In this document: in pieces, positions 11,219-22,076 of the stretch | How positions within the stretch are numbered: the first letter of the stretch is position 1 | How the letters are laid out: the number at the start of each line of letters is the position of its first letter | Assembly (NCBI GenBank): GCA_036245805.1 | Contig: BTRK01000002.1 | Coordinates: forward strand, 40,158,661-40,222,660 | Length of the DNA: 64,000 nucleotides | DNA from: Pristionchus mayeri | Lineage: Eukaryota > Nematoda > Chromadorea > Rhabditida > Neodiplogasteridae | Direction: 5' to 3' | Program-made: the position numbers and the translations under genes | The notes under the pieces: generated by a model | The model's database searches: none | Told to the model about the DNA's origin: nothing | The model's input: the letters and a program-made list of their open reading frames with translations, nothing else

Positions 11219-12390
11219 CCACTTCAGGCAGGTGATTCAGAATTGTGTTCGGCCGCCCTCTCTGATAATTTCGGAAAACCTGTATATTTCTTGGAATAAA
11301 TAAATGCGTCACTTGTTGATCATTCACCTCATCTTTCTTGCTGAATGTCATATGCACACACATCTCAGTTAGAATCAATCCGAGACTGTAGATATCCACT
11401 TTGGACGAGTATTTGTCTCTTTTCTGCAATACTTTTTCAACGTTTTTTTTAAAAAATTAATAGTATCAACCTGTTCGGGTGCCATGTACATCATTGTCCC
11501 AGCTACAGTTCTCGTTCTGTCGACTTCTTGTCCATTTTTGATCGCTCTATCAGCAGCAATTCCGAGATCGCTGATTTTGAGGCAATTATCCTCGGAGAGA
11601 AGAATGTTGCTGGGCTGAGAAACAGTACATGTCCACTGCTATGGAATATGAACAACCTTCAAATCTCGATGTATCTTTCCCTTACGATGAAGATATCCGG
11701 CAGCTGAGACCAACTGCTTGAACCAAACTTTCACCTTTGCCAAATCTCGCTGCGGTGATTTTTCAAGAAAGTCTTTGAGTGTGATTCCACATAGCTGCAA
11801 CCGTTTTTTAAAATTATTTATAAAAAAATAAAAATGCAATACCTCCATTTGCATGTAAAGAAAAACGCAATCATCGCTATAGTTGAACTGCAATTGACTA
11901 TGAAACATTTCTCAATTTAAACAGAAAATACCGATTCAGGTTTCCCGAAAGACTTTAGCAGGAAGCGTCCGATCGGTTCTTAAAAACTTCAGTTTCTCTC
12001 ATTAATTACATGAATCGGCAGATAATTAAAGACCATGACATAATAAAAAAAATCTATAGCATGATCAAACACTGTACCTGCCATCCGGGGGCGGTTGTTC
12101 TATCCACGAACTGTTATAACCGACAATGCCCTCGTGTCTGAGAGATGCAAGCGTGTACACCTCAGTCAACGATTCGTTTATTGATTCTTCGCTGCAATGT
12201 ATATTCTTAAAGGCATATTCATTTTTTTATTTCCCGAAAGAATGAATATGATCAAATCTCGCCTTCCTCTTAGTGATATTCTCTTCACTGCGTAATTCCA
12301 CTTGTCTAATACATTTTGAGCCTTGAAGACACATCCTTATCCTCCATATCCAAGCAATGCCGTGGGCTTGAACTTCTTCAGAAATCTAAC
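11219..12390 (-). pseudogene. eIF2alpha-kinase-like kinase domain, copy 2 (inverted)
   Basis: This is the inverted paralog of the kinase at 2594-4685. Reading down the - strand: glycine loop and lysine exon (about 12390-12265, YAVKR), the PPxGW exon (about 12190-12078), FNYSDD...LYMQME (about 11890-11845), LCGITLKDFLEK to HRDLK (about 11795-11665), NILLSEDNCLKISDLGI to MYMAPEQ (about 11618-11473), KVDIYSLGLILTEM (about 11424-11328) and VFRNYQRGRPNTILNHLP (about 11279-11219). It keeps HRDLK and its donor, which copy 1 lost. However, the glycine loop reads GYGG-stop-GCVF: a TAA near 12335-12337 replaces the cysteine codon of copy 1. Copies 1 and 2 have therefore been disabled by different mutations. 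No sensor exons are seen upstream and no final kinase exon downstream. Confidence 0.75.
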
Positions 12391-12867
12391 GTGACGAAAA
12401 ATTTTTTCATGATCATATATTATTTCGCTCACTCGGATTCGAATTCCTTGTTTTCTAGATTATTTTTGTTGTTCATTCTCTGATCAACTTCGTGTTTTCC
12501 GCCGTTCGTCTTGGTGATATCAGCCTGGAGGAACTGAATTGATAATGAATTGATAAAAGTAATATATTTCTTTGCAAATATATACTCGACTCGTTTTTTA
12601 AAAAGAATTACACTTTCCTGTTTTTTTAGATAAAGTAGCCAGGAACTGTGCTACACTAATCATCCAAAGGTTTATCTAATTGGGACGGCTGCAACGGGTA
12701 GTTCAACTCACTGATAATAGTAAGACATTAGATACGAAATGTAAGTGGGTATCCTCTTAGAAAGCACGAAAGGGTCGCATTTTTGTTGTTCTCTAAGGTA
12801 ACGTCGTTCGATCGCAGGAACTCGAGGTCAACTACTCCACGTTACACGATTAAACCCATTCGGCCGG

Positions 12868-13193
12868 TTTAATCTGTCAGAATTGTGCGAGAAATGTTAC
12901 GCAAAAGATTTGCGAACTTCTGAGATGCGTAAAACTGTTTCTCTCAAAAAACGCGCAAGCTGTTGTTGTTTGCTTCCTTTGCTCTCTCCGATCGCGCTCT
13001 CTCTCTCCTTACTCTGACTTTTCTCGCAGAAAGGCATCCACCTTTTTCATCGGGCTCGTTGAAAAGTTCGTGAACTTTTCATCGAAGTGGTTAGAGAAAG
13101 AGAGAGAGCGCGCGGTTTTTTGAGAGAAACAGTTTTTACGCACCTCAGAAGTTCTTTGCGCAACTTTTCTCGCACAATTCTGACAGATTTTGG
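12868..13193. repeat. Fold-back element
   Basis: The arms at about 12868-12965 and 13110-13193 are inverted: 'ctgtcagaattgtgcgagaa' against its complement, and 'actgtttctctcaaaaaacgcgc' against its complement, around a loop rich in AGAGAG/CTCTCT. It interrupts the homology between the two inverted kinase copies, so it postdates that duplication or was lost from the other copy. Confidence 0.7.
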
Positions 13194-13198
13194 AAAAT

Positions 13199-13625
13199 TT
13201 CGTTGAATACCCCCCTTCGATTTTCCTAAAAATTTGGCTCTAGGGGTAAAAATGCACGCTGAATCGAATGAAAATGAAACTAAAATGTAATATGGCGAAA
13301 AAAATTTCAGGGTGACAATTTAGAAATTTCAAACGGTCATACCTTTTTTCACTGATGAGCTAGACCTTCACTTCCAACAGGAGAAATGCTTATCTCTTCG
13401 AAATCTTTCAGAATCACAATATTATGAAGTCTGGAAGTCACAAAATGTTTTTCAAAAACCGACCGCCCATTTCGTCGCACCACGGAGAATGAGTGGTCAG
13501 ATATACGGCTTCCTAAGACCGATTTTCGAACTCTATGTGAAAAAGTACCCCTAGTCGCAAATTTTCAGGGTAGGTTAGTTTTTCGTTGTACGGACCCTGT
13601 AGGGAGTTTCTCGATTTTCTCAGAA
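13199..13625. repeat. Interspersed repeat family R1, copy 1
   Basis: The segment containing 'atacggcttcctaagaccga', 'gattttcgaactctatgtga' and 'gctagacc/acttccaacag' recurs at about 37140-37620 and 44400-44860. All three copies include a 'lactaggggtaac / taccccta' stretch and a 'gtacggac' end. No coding capacity is seen. Confidence 0.65.
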
Positions 13626-13689
13626 TGCCTCTGTTAAACAGACCTATTGCATGATATTGATGTTTTCCTTCCATTCGCTCATGTTAATT

Positions 13690-14240
13690 TTCAATTAAAA
13701 AGTGTATCACGAGTCAGTGGATGAAAAGCGATGGCCATGGGAACATTTTAGAAAATGTTGTTCCAGATCTAGCTCACATTATACTGGGATGATGCCCTAG
13801 TAGCAAGATTTCGAAAAATACAAGTCATTGGTAACCGTCAGTTAGGAATTATCCGGTTTTTCTCCCGGCTACACTGTATTTCAGCTCCCAGGTGAACTAG
13901 AAAGCTGGCATTGGGCTTAAAATGTGCGGAAAATTATTTCCAGAAACTTTTATGTTGACTACTTGTTTTTTTGAGTACAATTAATATGAACTTACCACGT
14001 GTATCACGAGCCTGTGGATGTGTGCGGGAACATTTTCGAAAAAGTTGTCGCCGTTTTAACTCATATTATAATGGGATAATACCCTAGAGAGATGGTTTCG
14101 AAAAATATAGGTCATTGGTTGCAGAGCCGGCTTTTAGGAATTTTCCGGTTTTGCACCTGGCTATATTGTATGTCAGCTCCCAGATGAGCTGGAGAGTTGT
14201 TTTTGGTCTTGAAATGTTCGGAAAAACATTTCCAGAAACT
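13690..14240. repeat. Two direct repeats of about 280 bp (family R2)
   Basis: 13700-13935 and 13995-14235 are diverged direct copies: both start 'gtgtatcacgag', contain 'atttcgaaaaatayaRgtcattgg' and end 'cagctcccagRtgaRctRga'. A third piece lies inverted at about 45060-45175. Together with R1 this looks like fragments of one longer repeat, since R1 and R2 are neighbours at both loci. Confidence 0.65.
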
Positions 14241-14604
14241 TTCCTGTTGTGAGCAAGACGATTGGGCAACAATGAAAAACTATGCGCTTGAAAAACGAGT
14301 TTTCGGATCAAAATAAAAATATTTCGTCTGCCAAGCTTTAGAGTGATACAGATTTTTAATGCAGAATATGAAAGAATAAGTGTTCTTACTTGATATAAAA
14401 ATATAAAAAGCAAAATTTAGGGTAGGCCCTTTTTTGCATTTTTCACTCAAACATGGCATACTGAAGAAAAAGTCAAAAAAATTGAATTTTTTATTTTTGA
14501 TATTTCTTCTTCTAACTTCTCCAAACATGTATTGGAGTGATGTAGAAGTGGATCATTATCTTTTGGAAAATATAAATTCTGGGATTCAAATATGATCCAT
14601 TCAG

Positions 14605-15121
14605 AGGGTATCATTGTTCCGACCTTCATCGTAATTCAATGCCTCGACTATGCTACGGTAGCACTTGCATATTTCTGTCATCGATACTGTGACAGTCGAT
14701 ACAAGAAGATCATGAATTCCAGTCTGTCGACTAAGTATCAGGTTCGAGTAACAACTTCACGCTATCTTTATTTATTTATTCTTTCACATTTTAACCGATC
14801 GAGAAAGTGACTATAAATGTGAAAGTGACAGTAATTCATTTGTCAATCATGTTCTCATCTTTAGAGAAGAGATACGCAGATCAAAGTTCGATTTCCAGAT
14901 CCGCGAAGTATCCGCGCTCTTGTTCCCATCACATTTGTCTCCGTTATCATCAAAATGCTGATCGCTGGACTGCTGTGGTGAGTAAATCATATCATTTAAT
15001 TGGAATATCATATATGCTGAATAATGTTGCCCAACTTGGTGAAATATGGAAATTTTTCAGGTGCGAATACATTCTGCGCCTGAAAATTCCGTACATGCTG
15101 ATTGTTTCTGGATATTCGACG
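14605..15121 (+). pseudogene. Chemoreceptor (7TM) gene, 3' half, interrupted
   Basis: Three exons with matching phases: 14605-14741 (hydrophobic IVPTFIVIQCLDYATVALAYF, then SLSTKYQ), 14880-14977 (IKVRFPDPRSIRALVPITF...LIAGLL) and 15061-15121 (WCEYILRLKIPYMLIVSGYS). The 'LSTKYQ' loop before a helix is typical of nematode Sra/Srab-type serpentine receptors, which sense chemicals in neurons. This part covers roughly TM5 to the start of TM7. Upstream exons are not found; repeats occupy 13.2-14.3 kb. The Helitron begins within about 40 bp of the last exon. A fitting C-terminal exon lies beyond it at 21141-21298. Confidence 0.65.
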
Positions 15122-15159
15122 GTGATTTTTTTTTCGCGTGGGCATGAAATATATTTAAG

Positions 15160-18100
15160 CCAGCCGATTGCGCGCGCCACGGCGCGCGCAATCGACTGGC
15201 GTGCGCCGGGTCGTTTTCTTAGTTGGCTAGCTTTCAAGTGTCCCCACTCATCGATTTATTCTTTCGCAATTTATTCAGAGAACTTCTTCGAATACAATGT
15301 TTGTCTGTCGATTAGAATCAGCTTGAACAATTAAACCTTCCTTTGAACGAACTCGGGAAAGAGCAACGTATAATTGACCGTGAGAGAATACTTCCGAAGG
15401 GATCCAGAGGCCAATGTTAGAGAAGGACTGACCCTGGGACTTGTTAATGGAGAGGGCATACGAATGGCGAACGGGGAATTGAGTGCGTCTAACTTTGAAG
15501 GAAAGGTTCTTATCATGATATCAATCGATACGGGGAATGACAGCGAATTCTCCCTTTCGGTCGCCACATGCGAATCGACAACCGAGGGAGCGGGGTCCTA
15601 GATGCTCTACGATAAGTCGGGTACCATTGCACAGGCCGGCAGAAACATCTAGATTCCTCTGCAGCATGACAATAGAGCCCTTCTTCAGCTTGAGAGTGTG
15701 GGGAGGGAGAGTAGAGGGAGACTCTTATTGAGGAACTCAGTGGGGTATGTGGTGTGATCGGATGGTTCATCAGATACGACCTCATCTCGCGAGAGATAGA
15801 TCCTCTCTTCCCCAAGCATCCGCCCATGTACATCGTCATTCAGACGGGTCACATCCACATTCTTAGGGGTCAGAATGACCTTCTCGCAAGGGTCAGTGGA
15901 AGGGTCGACTACTTCCCCGAACACTTTTTCGACGATGTTTCCATCGCACATGTTCGAGAGGGGAAGAGTCACCTTTGACTCAGCATCATTCGCAGATCCG
16001 TCGCCCACCTTGAGGAGGAATTCAATCCATTCCGTATCTCCCGAAGGGACTCTCATGTTTGAGATGAGAGTGAGGGATCGGAACTGACTCCAGAGAGGAG
16101 ATCTCTTGATGCACGCATCGACTTGATCAGCTCTCGTTCCCTTCTCCACCACCGGGAGAATCTCGCGGAAGTCTCCACCGAGAATGATTAGTTTCCCTCC
16201 AAATGGTCGATCGATCTGGGTGATGTCCCTGAGAACAGCATCGGCTGTGTTCAGCGCCGCCTGGAAGAATGGGGATTGTATACTTTAAGTGATGAGTAAA
16301 TAGAGGGAATCTTACCTTTGGGATCATCGACGATTCGTCCCAGATGATGACGTCATTTTCGGCAAGTTCCTTGGCGTCCTGTTCTTGTCTTCTATGGTTG
16401 GAGGACTCGCACCGATTGCTGATATTGAGCTTGAAGAGAGAAGCGGATGTTCGACCGCCTGGGAGAAGATTGGCTGCGATTCCTGTCCAGGCAGTGCAGA
16501 CAACCTAGACATGAAGATTATATTGAACTGAAAATGTAGATGCAAAAATCTCACCTTAAGTCCATTTCCGACGAAGATGTTGTAGAGTGTGGTGTAGAGG
16601 TACGTCTTCCCGCTTCCACCCGGTCCGTCAAGGTGAAAGAGACGGGGGAGAGAGGCATCCTCCAACACTCCCAGAATCGCGTCAGCAGCGGCTTGTTGCT
16701 GAGGGTTCAGAGTCGCGTAGAGTCTCGCGCCTTCCGCAGCACAATAAGCGGGATTGGCAAGGTTGAGGTTTCTGAGTGGAGGGCGGACGGCTGGCTCAGG
16801 AACGAATCTGGAGAAATCGTTTCCTGCCCTGAAAGAGAGAATTTTATATTTGTTCCTGCAAAGTTATCAATATGCAGAATCACCTTCGGAATCGATCAGC
16901 AATATCGAAGTAGGCGAGTGCCTCAGCCTCCTCCTCTCCTGCTCCCATATGACGGTAATCCTCACTGAGATCCCTTTTCATTGCTTCCCAGAGTGCCTGT
17001 GGGTCGTGGACCTCATTGAAAAGAAGAATGGCAGTGAAGGCGGATCGGAGAGCAGCGAGGACTGAGTGGCCAGCCCATTCCTTTAGACACTGGAGATACT
17101 CACTCTCGTCCTTAAGAAGGCCGTGAGCCTTTGCTGCTTCTCCGAAAGTGGGGTAGGTCACTGGCACTCCGTTGGAATCCGAGACAGTACGGAGATCCTC
17201 GAATGAAATCGGTCCCTTGATGTTGAGGAGGAGGATACGGAGGTTGAATCTCTCGGTATCGTGGGGAGGGACCGTATACATGCGTCCTATCTGTCTAGTT
17301 CCGCTCTTTCGCTCACTCCATTGGCCGTTCGGCTTAGTGAAAGTGAAGCGAGTGGGGAGGTCGAAGTAGAAGAATTGGCGAGAATCGACGAAGGAGGGAG
17401 GGATGGTGCCACTATCGATAGTCTCCGCAGACTCCCTGTTCAACTTGAGCCATGCTGTGAGAGTAGTATCTGTGGCAGCCCTAGCTCGAAGCTGCTCAGG
17501 AGGCTCGTTGGGGTCGAAGGTGACCTCTTGGAAGTTCGGTTCGTGAACGGCCAAGCGGTACACAGTGTCCGATTTCCTTTCGTTCTTGAAGCCGAAGATG
17601 TGATGGATTGCCTCTGGGGCGCACACATATCGGGCATCGAGATGGGCACGGATTTCATCAACGATGACTCCGTCCCCGTCCCTCTGTCCGGTACGGAAGA
17701 GGCTGAGAGAGGCGCGATCGGGCCCTTTGTAGACGTACTTGAATAGATTCTTCACTGCCTCGATAAATGCGCAGATTTCGACATTGGCGTGCGCATTGTA
17801 TGTCAGCAGGAAGTACACATTGTAGGACACGATGTGACGGTTGTCGAGGTTATGGCCTCCGTACTCGACTACACTCCCGTCATCCCTCCTACGGTACTGA
17901 GGGTATCCGTCGACAGATTTGTACTGTCCGGGAACTCTTTGGGGAAGCGTTTGGAGCATTGCCCATCTCTGGTGACTCTGGATTGAGTGCACCGCAAGGT
18001 CGGTGGAGCATGTTCGTGGTGACGATGTGATACAGCTCCGGGTCCGTCTCGGGATCAGGGATCTCCGCTTGGACTAACCTGTCGACGTCCTCCGGAGTGG

Positions 18101-19760
18101 AGTGCGCGGCTTTGTGTCCTCACTCATGATGAGGAGGATGTGAACGTGAGGGAGACCTCTCTTCTGCCACTCGAACACTGCGATATAGGCAATGACGCGG
18201 CCGAGCTTGTGGCGATGGAGCAGATCGTCGAATACCCTGTCGACCTGATGCACGCAAATTAGGATAGTCAATTGAGAAGAGAGAGTTAATATTTAACTCA
18301 CCTTTAGTTTGAAGACCCTTGAGATGAGATCAGGTCGATCAGAGGCAGTCTGACCGGGCTCGAGATTCTCGGTGATCTCCCTCCACGCGGGGTTGCACGT
18401 GAAAGTAAAGAAGATGTCGGGCTTGCCGTATTTGGAGACAATCGCCATCGCGTCTTGGAAGTCCTGGGTCATCGCTCGAGGACTACCCGGATGAGTCGAA
18501 GGGAGGATGGTCCTCTTTCCCGGAACATCAGAATCTCCCGCAAGATAGTCCTGAAAAATCAAAGCATGAGAATCAAACTCTGAGAAATTCTATTTTGAAA
18601 ATTATTTTAATTTTGCATACCTGTACAGCCCGGTAGGAGGCGCTCCGAAGCTGATTTTGGTTTGAGCGGAAATAGTTGAGTCTATTTTGTTCGATCTAAA
18701 ATGGATGGGAAGTCAGATATATTGAGGTAGTAAAGCGAATTCTAAGTGAAAATGTACTTACCTTGACCCAGGAGTCCACGGCGAACTGCTGGAAGAGGGC
18801 TTTTCCATGGTGGATGGGATTGAATTGTCCTTCTCGCACCATCATGAGGTAGCTGTAGTACTCCTTCTGGGTGATTCGAGTCCTCTTCCTGCCCGATGGC
18901 TTCTTCTCTAGTTCAGGGTGCCACCCGTCCTTTCCCGTGGGGAAGAATATGGGATAGGTGAGGGGATCGCAGATCTTGTCGATATCCCGAATCGTCATGA
19001 GTCCTCCCCCTCTAGGATGTACTGCCAGAGATCGAGTGACAGGCACATCGTCGTCTTCACCCACGTAGACAACGGCCACTTCATTTGCTTGGGGCAAGAG
19101 ATATTTCATAACAGCATGGAATGTTCTAGAATTTCCTGGATTTTCTGAGCAATTTCTGAGGCGCTCTCTCCATAGCACGCACTATCTCGTTTCCTATGAT
19201 CGGCGAAAATCACGCAAAATGCACCGTCACATTGGATAACGGTAATATTAAACTTGGCGTACCTGAGAAGAAGCGGGCACCGCAGTTGCCGCATGTGGTG
19301 TCCATTGCGCCGAGATAATTCGGCTCTGTCACCGGTCTTTCCCTCTCCTCGTTCCTGTGTGCTTTCATCCTCTCTCTATGATCCATCCTTCTTTGTCCTC
19401 CTTTTCCATTCGTCTCTTCCTCTCTCCTCCTCCTGTCTCGTTCTCTATCCCGTTCTCTGACCTCTTCTCTCTCCTCTTCAGTCATTGATGCTCTTCTCTT
19501 CCTCTGCCTTTCCTGATCTGCGGTGCGTCTCGTTTCCGTCTGCTGCGGATTTTCGCTCGCACGGCGTGATCTGCTAAATTTCCTGAACTTTCTGGAAGTT
19601 TCGAACAATCGATTATAGAAAGATCTAGTACAACTCCAACAATCAACCTCTCAGCCACGAGGGCTCAGCGGGAGAGGAGGAACTTCCGGGTTATGATGGA
19701 AGGAGCGCGCGCTAAAGTCCAATGTGAAATTGCTGCTATTCATGCTCGCTTCAAAAGATC
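15160..19760 (-). mobile_element. Helitron, decayed, inside a chemoreceptor gene
   Basis: The - strand encodes a Rep/helicase Helitron protein. At the 3' end of that strand (15163-15200) a GC-rich hairpin, cgattgcgcgcgcc against its complement, fits the hairpin Helitrons carry just inside their terminus. I do not find a clean CTRR end next to a T, so the exact end is uncertain. The 5' end is not resolved either: it may lie before or after the tandem arrays at 19820-20565. Confidence 0.8.
15300..19608 (-). pseudogene. Helitron Rep-helicase protein, disrupted
   Basis: In protein order: a charged N-terminus with a CGNCGARFF zinc motif (19608-19270); a Helitron N-terminal region (ITQKEYYSYLMM...FQQFAVDSW, 19178-18760); Rep exons with PDIFFTFTCNPAW (18562-18300) and the HUH motif GLPHVHILL (about 18140); the Rep tyrosine region KNLFKYVYKG (about 17730); then a PIF1-type helicase with Walker A GPGGSGKTY (about 16615), IIWDESSMI (about 16330), LGGDFREILP (about 16175) and INKSQGQS with [14 protein letters not shown] (about 15450-15350). 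Several short introns (e.g. 16265-16316) are spliced in frame. Disruptions: a 2-base insertion near 18115, a shift near 17960, a shift near 15690 and an in-frame TGA near 15540. The family replicates by rolling-circle transposition. This copy is non-functional. Confidence 0.85.
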
Positions 19761-19825
19761 TTCTAGAATGTTCTATATTCTTTACCGCACCTATGCAGAA
19801 ATGCCTTCATTTCTTTTAAACTGAT

Positions 19826-20010
19826 TTGAATGTTCCGGAACATTCTAGAAGCTTTGGAACATTTTCGAACTTTCTGGAACATTCTAGAATCTTTGGAACA
19901 TTTTTGAAATTTCTGTAACATTCTAGAAGCTTTGGAACATTTTCGAATTTTCTGGAACATTCTAGAAGCTTTAGAATATTTTCGAACGTTCTGGAACATT
20001 CTAGAAGCTT
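19826..20010. repeat. Minisatellite, unit of about 36 bp
   Basis: About five units of 'ctagaagctttggaacattt' plus 'tcgaactttctggaacatt', diverged. Similar words (aatgttctagaatttcctgg) appear in the N-terminal part of the Helitron near 19120 and 19590, so the array probably grew from Helitron sequence. Confidence 0.8.
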
Positions 20011-20569
20011 TGACCCATGGCTAATTATCGATTGGTATACGGTAGTTGACCCAATGCTAATTATTGATTGGCATACGGTAATTCTAAGATCAAAGATCAA
20101 AATCATAAATCTGACCCACGGAATAAGAGGTGACCCACGGCTAATTATCGATTGGTATACGGTAGTTGACCCAATGCTAATTATTGATTGGCATAGGGTA
20201 ATTCAAAGATCAAAGGTCAAAGTCATAAATCTGACCCACGGAATAAGAGGTGACCCACGGCTAATTATCGATTGGCATACGGTAGTTGACCCAATGCTAA
20301 TTATTGATTGGCATACGGTAATTCAAAGATCAAAGGTCAAAGTCATAAATCTGACCCACGGAATAACAATTGACCCATGGCTAATTATCGATTGGTATAC
20401 GGTAGTTGACCCAATGCTAATTATTGATTGGCATACGGTAATTCAAAGATCAAAGATCAAAATCATAAATCTGACCCACGGAATAAGACGTGACCCACGG
20501 CTAATTATCGATTGGTATACGGTAGTTGACCCAATGCTAATTATTGATTGGCATACGGTAATGGATTGA
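20011..20569. repeat. 120-bp satellite array, 4.6 copies
   Basis: Units start exactly at 20011, 20131, 20251, 20371 and 20491. Each contains 'ttgacccaatgctaattatt', 'gattggcatacggtaattc', 'aaagatcaaaggtcaaagtc' and 'tctgacccacggaataa'. Units differ by only a few bases. As 120 is divisible by three, one frame stays open for 171 codons; this is an artefact. Diverged single units of the same family lie at 25420-25759 (mirrored at 26024-26360) and 29320-30020. Confidence 0.9.
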
Positions 20570-21140
20570 TGCCTTCCTAACGTCATCCCTCCCTCCCCTC
20601 CCTATTTCGCAATCCGGTCAGACGGAGTCACACTGCGCTTTATATATAGGTATTGATGATTAAAATGTGTTAAGTTGTACACGATTATAGCTGTGCTCTG
20701 GTCCCTGTTGCTACTCACATGACATAGGTAAGAACGAATATTATTGGTTGTTTCGAAATGCTTTTGCATTTTGACAGCAAGAAAAAAACAAAAAAAAACA
20801 GGCACTAAGAAGAGAAGTCCAAATGAATGCATGCAGTTCTCTGAAATATTTGTGCTCAGTAACTCACGTTTCATCGCTTTTAGATTCATGATAGATGCGC
20901 TAATCGGAAACTAAAATAGCTTCAATTCAATGACCGAGAAATTCACTTATTCTCACGCGATTCAAAGAGCAAAGGTCTCGAAGAATGTGCACAAAATTTC
21001 CCGCGCTCCCTCAAGCACACACTATGCCGAATGCATTTTTCACACGCTATTTCAAATTGCGGGTTCAACATGTGTTCGTAGTAAGGAAGGGAAAGTGACG
21101 CAGTAAGAACGAATCTTCAGAAAGAGATCGAACTTTTTTT
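20570..21140. other. Spacer between satellite and receptor tail exon
   Basis: Contains AT-rich sequence and poly(A) tracts. I see no exon with a convincing seventh transmembrane helix, which the flanking receptor exons would need. Confidence 0.35.
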
Positions 21141-21298
21141 CAGAGGGCTCCAAAATCGATCGATGAAACTTCTTCGACGCATTCTCTGTTGTCGATCCAA
21201 GCACGATAAAACTCGTAGAATATTGCCTGAAATTGATTTCGCCGGAAATCCAGCTCACACTAAAACTTACTTTGACATGCTCAAGGACGATTGGAAAT
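21141..21298 (+). pseudogene. Chemoreceptor C-terminal exon, cut off by Helitron
   Basis: After a tttttttcag acceptor the frame reads LQNRSMKLLRRILCC and ends THTKTYFDMLKDDWK, stop at 21296-21298. A basic segment just after TM7 and an ending like 'YFDML..W' are typical of nematode serpentine receptor tails. Strand and class fit the exons at 14605-15121, about 6 kb upstream. In phase terms a short piece is missing between them. Confidence 0.6.
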
Positions 21299-21334
21299 GA
21301 GAGGGCATGTTAGAATTCGTAATTTTGGTCCCCG

Positions 21335-21425
21335 TCTCTTCATTTTGCACACTCTCTCGTCCGGTGGAATGGCGAGAGAGTGTGCAGAATAAAGAGAACG
21401 TGGCTTCATTTCACGAACTCTAGTG
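21335..21425. repeat. Short hairpin family H, copy 1
   Basis: Core 'gcacactctctcgtccggtg' pairs with 'cgagagagtgtgc'. The outer arms pair less well. Members share the inner stem CACTCTCTCG / CGAGAGAGTG. Confidence 0.7.
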
Positions 21426-21967
21426 CATGTGTTTTGTCCGTTGAGACATGCTCATCTAGAAAACGTTTAATCGAGTTCTCCCTTCAAATTAAAAAGATCA
21501 TTATTGCTAGTAGAGCCACGATAAAGATGTTTTTCGTCCTAGTCTCCTATTTCCCAACAGCATAACAGCCTCTGGCTTAATGTTATGTTTACTGTGACCA
21601 ATATTACTTCATTGATTCATTGAGAGTTTGTTGAATGAAATCGACAATAAACAAGGACTTTATCCGATCTTGATATTGGGTTTTGATGCGCAACTTGAGT
21701 GCTTCATCAACAGAGTGTGTAGTCCTGCTCAATTACTCGCGACCCAAGATCTGAGATTTATCTAATATTTATAAATATTATATTTATATATTTTATTTAT
21801 AACTTATATTTATACATTGATTCATTTTTAGAAAAATATATGCAACAATGTCAAATGGAGATCTTTCGATTACATGTTTTTCGTTATACTATACTACTAT
21901 CTCTTCAATTCCCATTATTGTCACACCTCAAAGTAAACTGTCGAAACGAATACTGTAATCTTTAGAG

Positions 21968-22076
21968 TTCGAGAAATGATACAATGCTCTGTTCATGATA
22001 CACACTCTCTAAACCGGTCGATGGACGAGAGAGTGTGTAGAAAGAAGAGAGCGTGATATCATTTCTCGAACTCTGC
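21968..22076. repeat. Short hairpin family H, copy 2, overlapping a stop codon
   Basis: Perfect outer stem agagttcgagaaatgat / atcatttctcgaactct around the family core cacactctctaaaccggtcg. The right arm supplies the last codons and stop (22059-22061) of the minus-strand gene at 22059-30147. Confidence 0.75.

Noticed and set aside
15513..17746. Long + strand open frames across 15.5-17.7 kb
   Set aside because: These are antisense shadows of the Helitron helicase and Rep frames, which carry recognisable motifs.
20054..20569. 171-codon open frame with internal repeats (LIIDWHTV)
   Set aside because: It is the 120-bp satellite read through. The unit is a multiple of three, so one frame stays open by chance.
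20011..20569. Regularly spaced repeats resembling a CRISPR array
   Set aside because: Units are contiguous and identical throughout with no unique spacers, and the genome is eukaryotic.
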